A stretch of 17,030 bases of DNA from NZ13-RE01 sp049718665 (GTDB lineage Bacteria > Dictyoglomota > Dictyoglomia > Dictyoglomales > Dictyoglomaceae), in the NCBI GenBank assembly GCA_049718665.1, contig JBNARO010000038.1, forward strand, positions 1-17,030, in the 5' to 3' direction. This document shows positions 16,317-17,030 of the stretch, piece by piece (positions within the stretch are counted from its first letter, which is position 1; each line of letters begins with the position of its first letter). Under the pieces are notes generated by a model that saw nothing but the letters and a program-made list of their open reading frames with translations, was not told the origin of the DNA and did not search any database. A program made the translations under genes and the position numbers.

Positions 16317-17030
16317 CAGAAAAACCTCCAAGGCTTTGGAATATATATTTCTTCAAATAATTCTATGGCATATCTATCAGTCATTCCCGCTATATAATCT
16401 ATTATACCTACAACCTTCTCTTCCTTAGAGAAGGGAAAGGGTATTTTATGAGGATTTTTATAAAAATATTCAAAAAGTCCAGTTAACAAAAGTTCTACCC
16501 TCTGATTTTCTGATTTGACTTGGGGATTTATATATAAGACTTCATAAAGAAATTTTCTTAGTTCCTCCATAGCATCTAAGATAACAGGATCAAACTTAAG
16601 TTGGCAAGAATTTATACTATTATATACTACATTCTGAACCATAGTATTTATTCTTTCTCTATGAGTTCTTCCCAATATGGAAATTACTTTCTCTGGTATT
16701 TCTTCCTCTTTTATAACCTTTGCTCTTAAGGCATCATCTAAGTCATGATTAAGATAGGCAATAACATCAGAAACCCTAACTACTTCTCCTTCCAATGTCT
16801 CTGAAATTCTTTGAGAATAGCATACTCTTAAATCTACTTGTCCTTTCGTATGTTGCAAAATCCCCTCTCTTACTTCCCAAGTGAGATTTAATCCCTTCCC
16901 ATCTTTTTCTATTTTATCTACAACTCTTAGACTTTGCTCAGCATGAGAAAATCCTTTTAAACCATAACTTTTTGCTAAATCATCTAATATTTTTTCTCCC
17001 ATATGCCCAAAAGGGGTATGTCCCAAATCA
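16316..17030 (-). CDS. dGTPase-like HD-domain triphosphohydrolase (N-terminus cut off)
   Basis: The C-terminal 238 or so codons of a deoxyguanosinetriphosphate triphosphohydrolase-like protein; the gene continues beyond the window edge. The first visible residues, DLGHTPFGHMGE, are the second half of the HD metal-binding signature usually read as HDLGHTP. The ILQHTKG motif, the VVRVSDVIAYLNHDLDDA metal-site helix and the C-terminal IDYIAGMTDRYA segment support the family. Members cleave dNTPs to deoxynucleosides plus triphosphate, often with dNTP activators, and so tune dNTP pools; the substrate here is not known. A dgt-like gene before dnaG and sigA is common in low-GC bacteria. It would link dNTP supply to priming. 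Confidence 0.92.
   Translation of the reverse strand, partial: DLGHTPFGHMGEKILDDLAKSYGLKGFSHAEQSLRVVDKIEKDGKGLNLTWEVREGILQHTKGQVDLRVCYSQRISETLEGEVVRVSDVIAYLNHDLDDALRAKVIKEEEIPEKVISILGRTHRERINTMVQNVVYNSINSCQLKFDPVILDAMEELRKFLYEVLYINPQVKSENQRVELLLTGLFEYFYKNPHKIPFPFSKEEKVVGIIDYIAGMTDRYAIELFEEIYIPKPWRFF

Noticed and set aside
16317..16331. TTG 16331 as dnaG start
   Set aside because: This codon overlaps the GGAGGT Shine-Dalgarno that serves ATG 16316.

Overview
The window is a gene-dense, AT-rich bacterial chromosome segment. Its proteins are rich in Lys, Glu and Ile, and it carries core informational genes with almost no spacers. The composition, the compact operons and the gene set suggest a thermophilic low-GC bacterium. 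Dictyoglomus or a close relative is my best guess, from the overall look of the proteins and not from any search. An LptF/LptG-type permease hints at a diderm envelope. I see no insertion sequence, phage gene, CRISPR array or accessory island; this is essentially a housekeeping region.

Plus strand, 1-4761: positions 1-63 hold nothing I recognise. A near-consensus promoter (64-92) precedes three tRNA genes (Val-UAC, Asp-GUC, Thr-CGU). The Thr tRNA runs, with only 15 nt between, into a six-gene run: a RseC/MucC-family membrane protein, a small DUF2007-like protein, proA, proC, an HtrA-type serine protease and rlmH. The tRNA-Val is odd: it lacks the whole D-arm.

Minus strand, 17030-4758: eleven genes run with overlaps or gaps of at most about 30 nt. 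In transcription order they are a dGTPase-like HD hydrolase (cut by the window edge), dnaG, rpoD (sigA), infC, rpmI, rplT, a TrmH/SpoU rRNA methyltransferase, pheS, pheT, mutS2 and an LptF/G permease. This joins the primase-sigma ('macromolecular synthesis') cluster, the IF3-L35-L20 cluster and the pheST genes into one apparent superoperon. Replication priming, transcription initiation, translation initiation, ribosome assembly and Phe-tRNA charging could thus share transcription. The two operons converge and overlap by 4 nt at their stop codons (4758-4761), with no visible terminator between them.

The strongest points for a second look are: infC, whose conserved N-terminus and Shine-Dalgarno require an AUA start codon; the D-arm-less tRNA-Val; the tRNA-mRNA junction before the RseC-like gene; a 12-bp perfect GC-rich inverted repeat inside rlmH; and the terminator-free convergent junction. 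A run of ten N (5078-5087) inside the permease gene shows this is a draft assembly, so single-locus oddities need read-level confirmation. I found no previously undescribed multi-gene system here.
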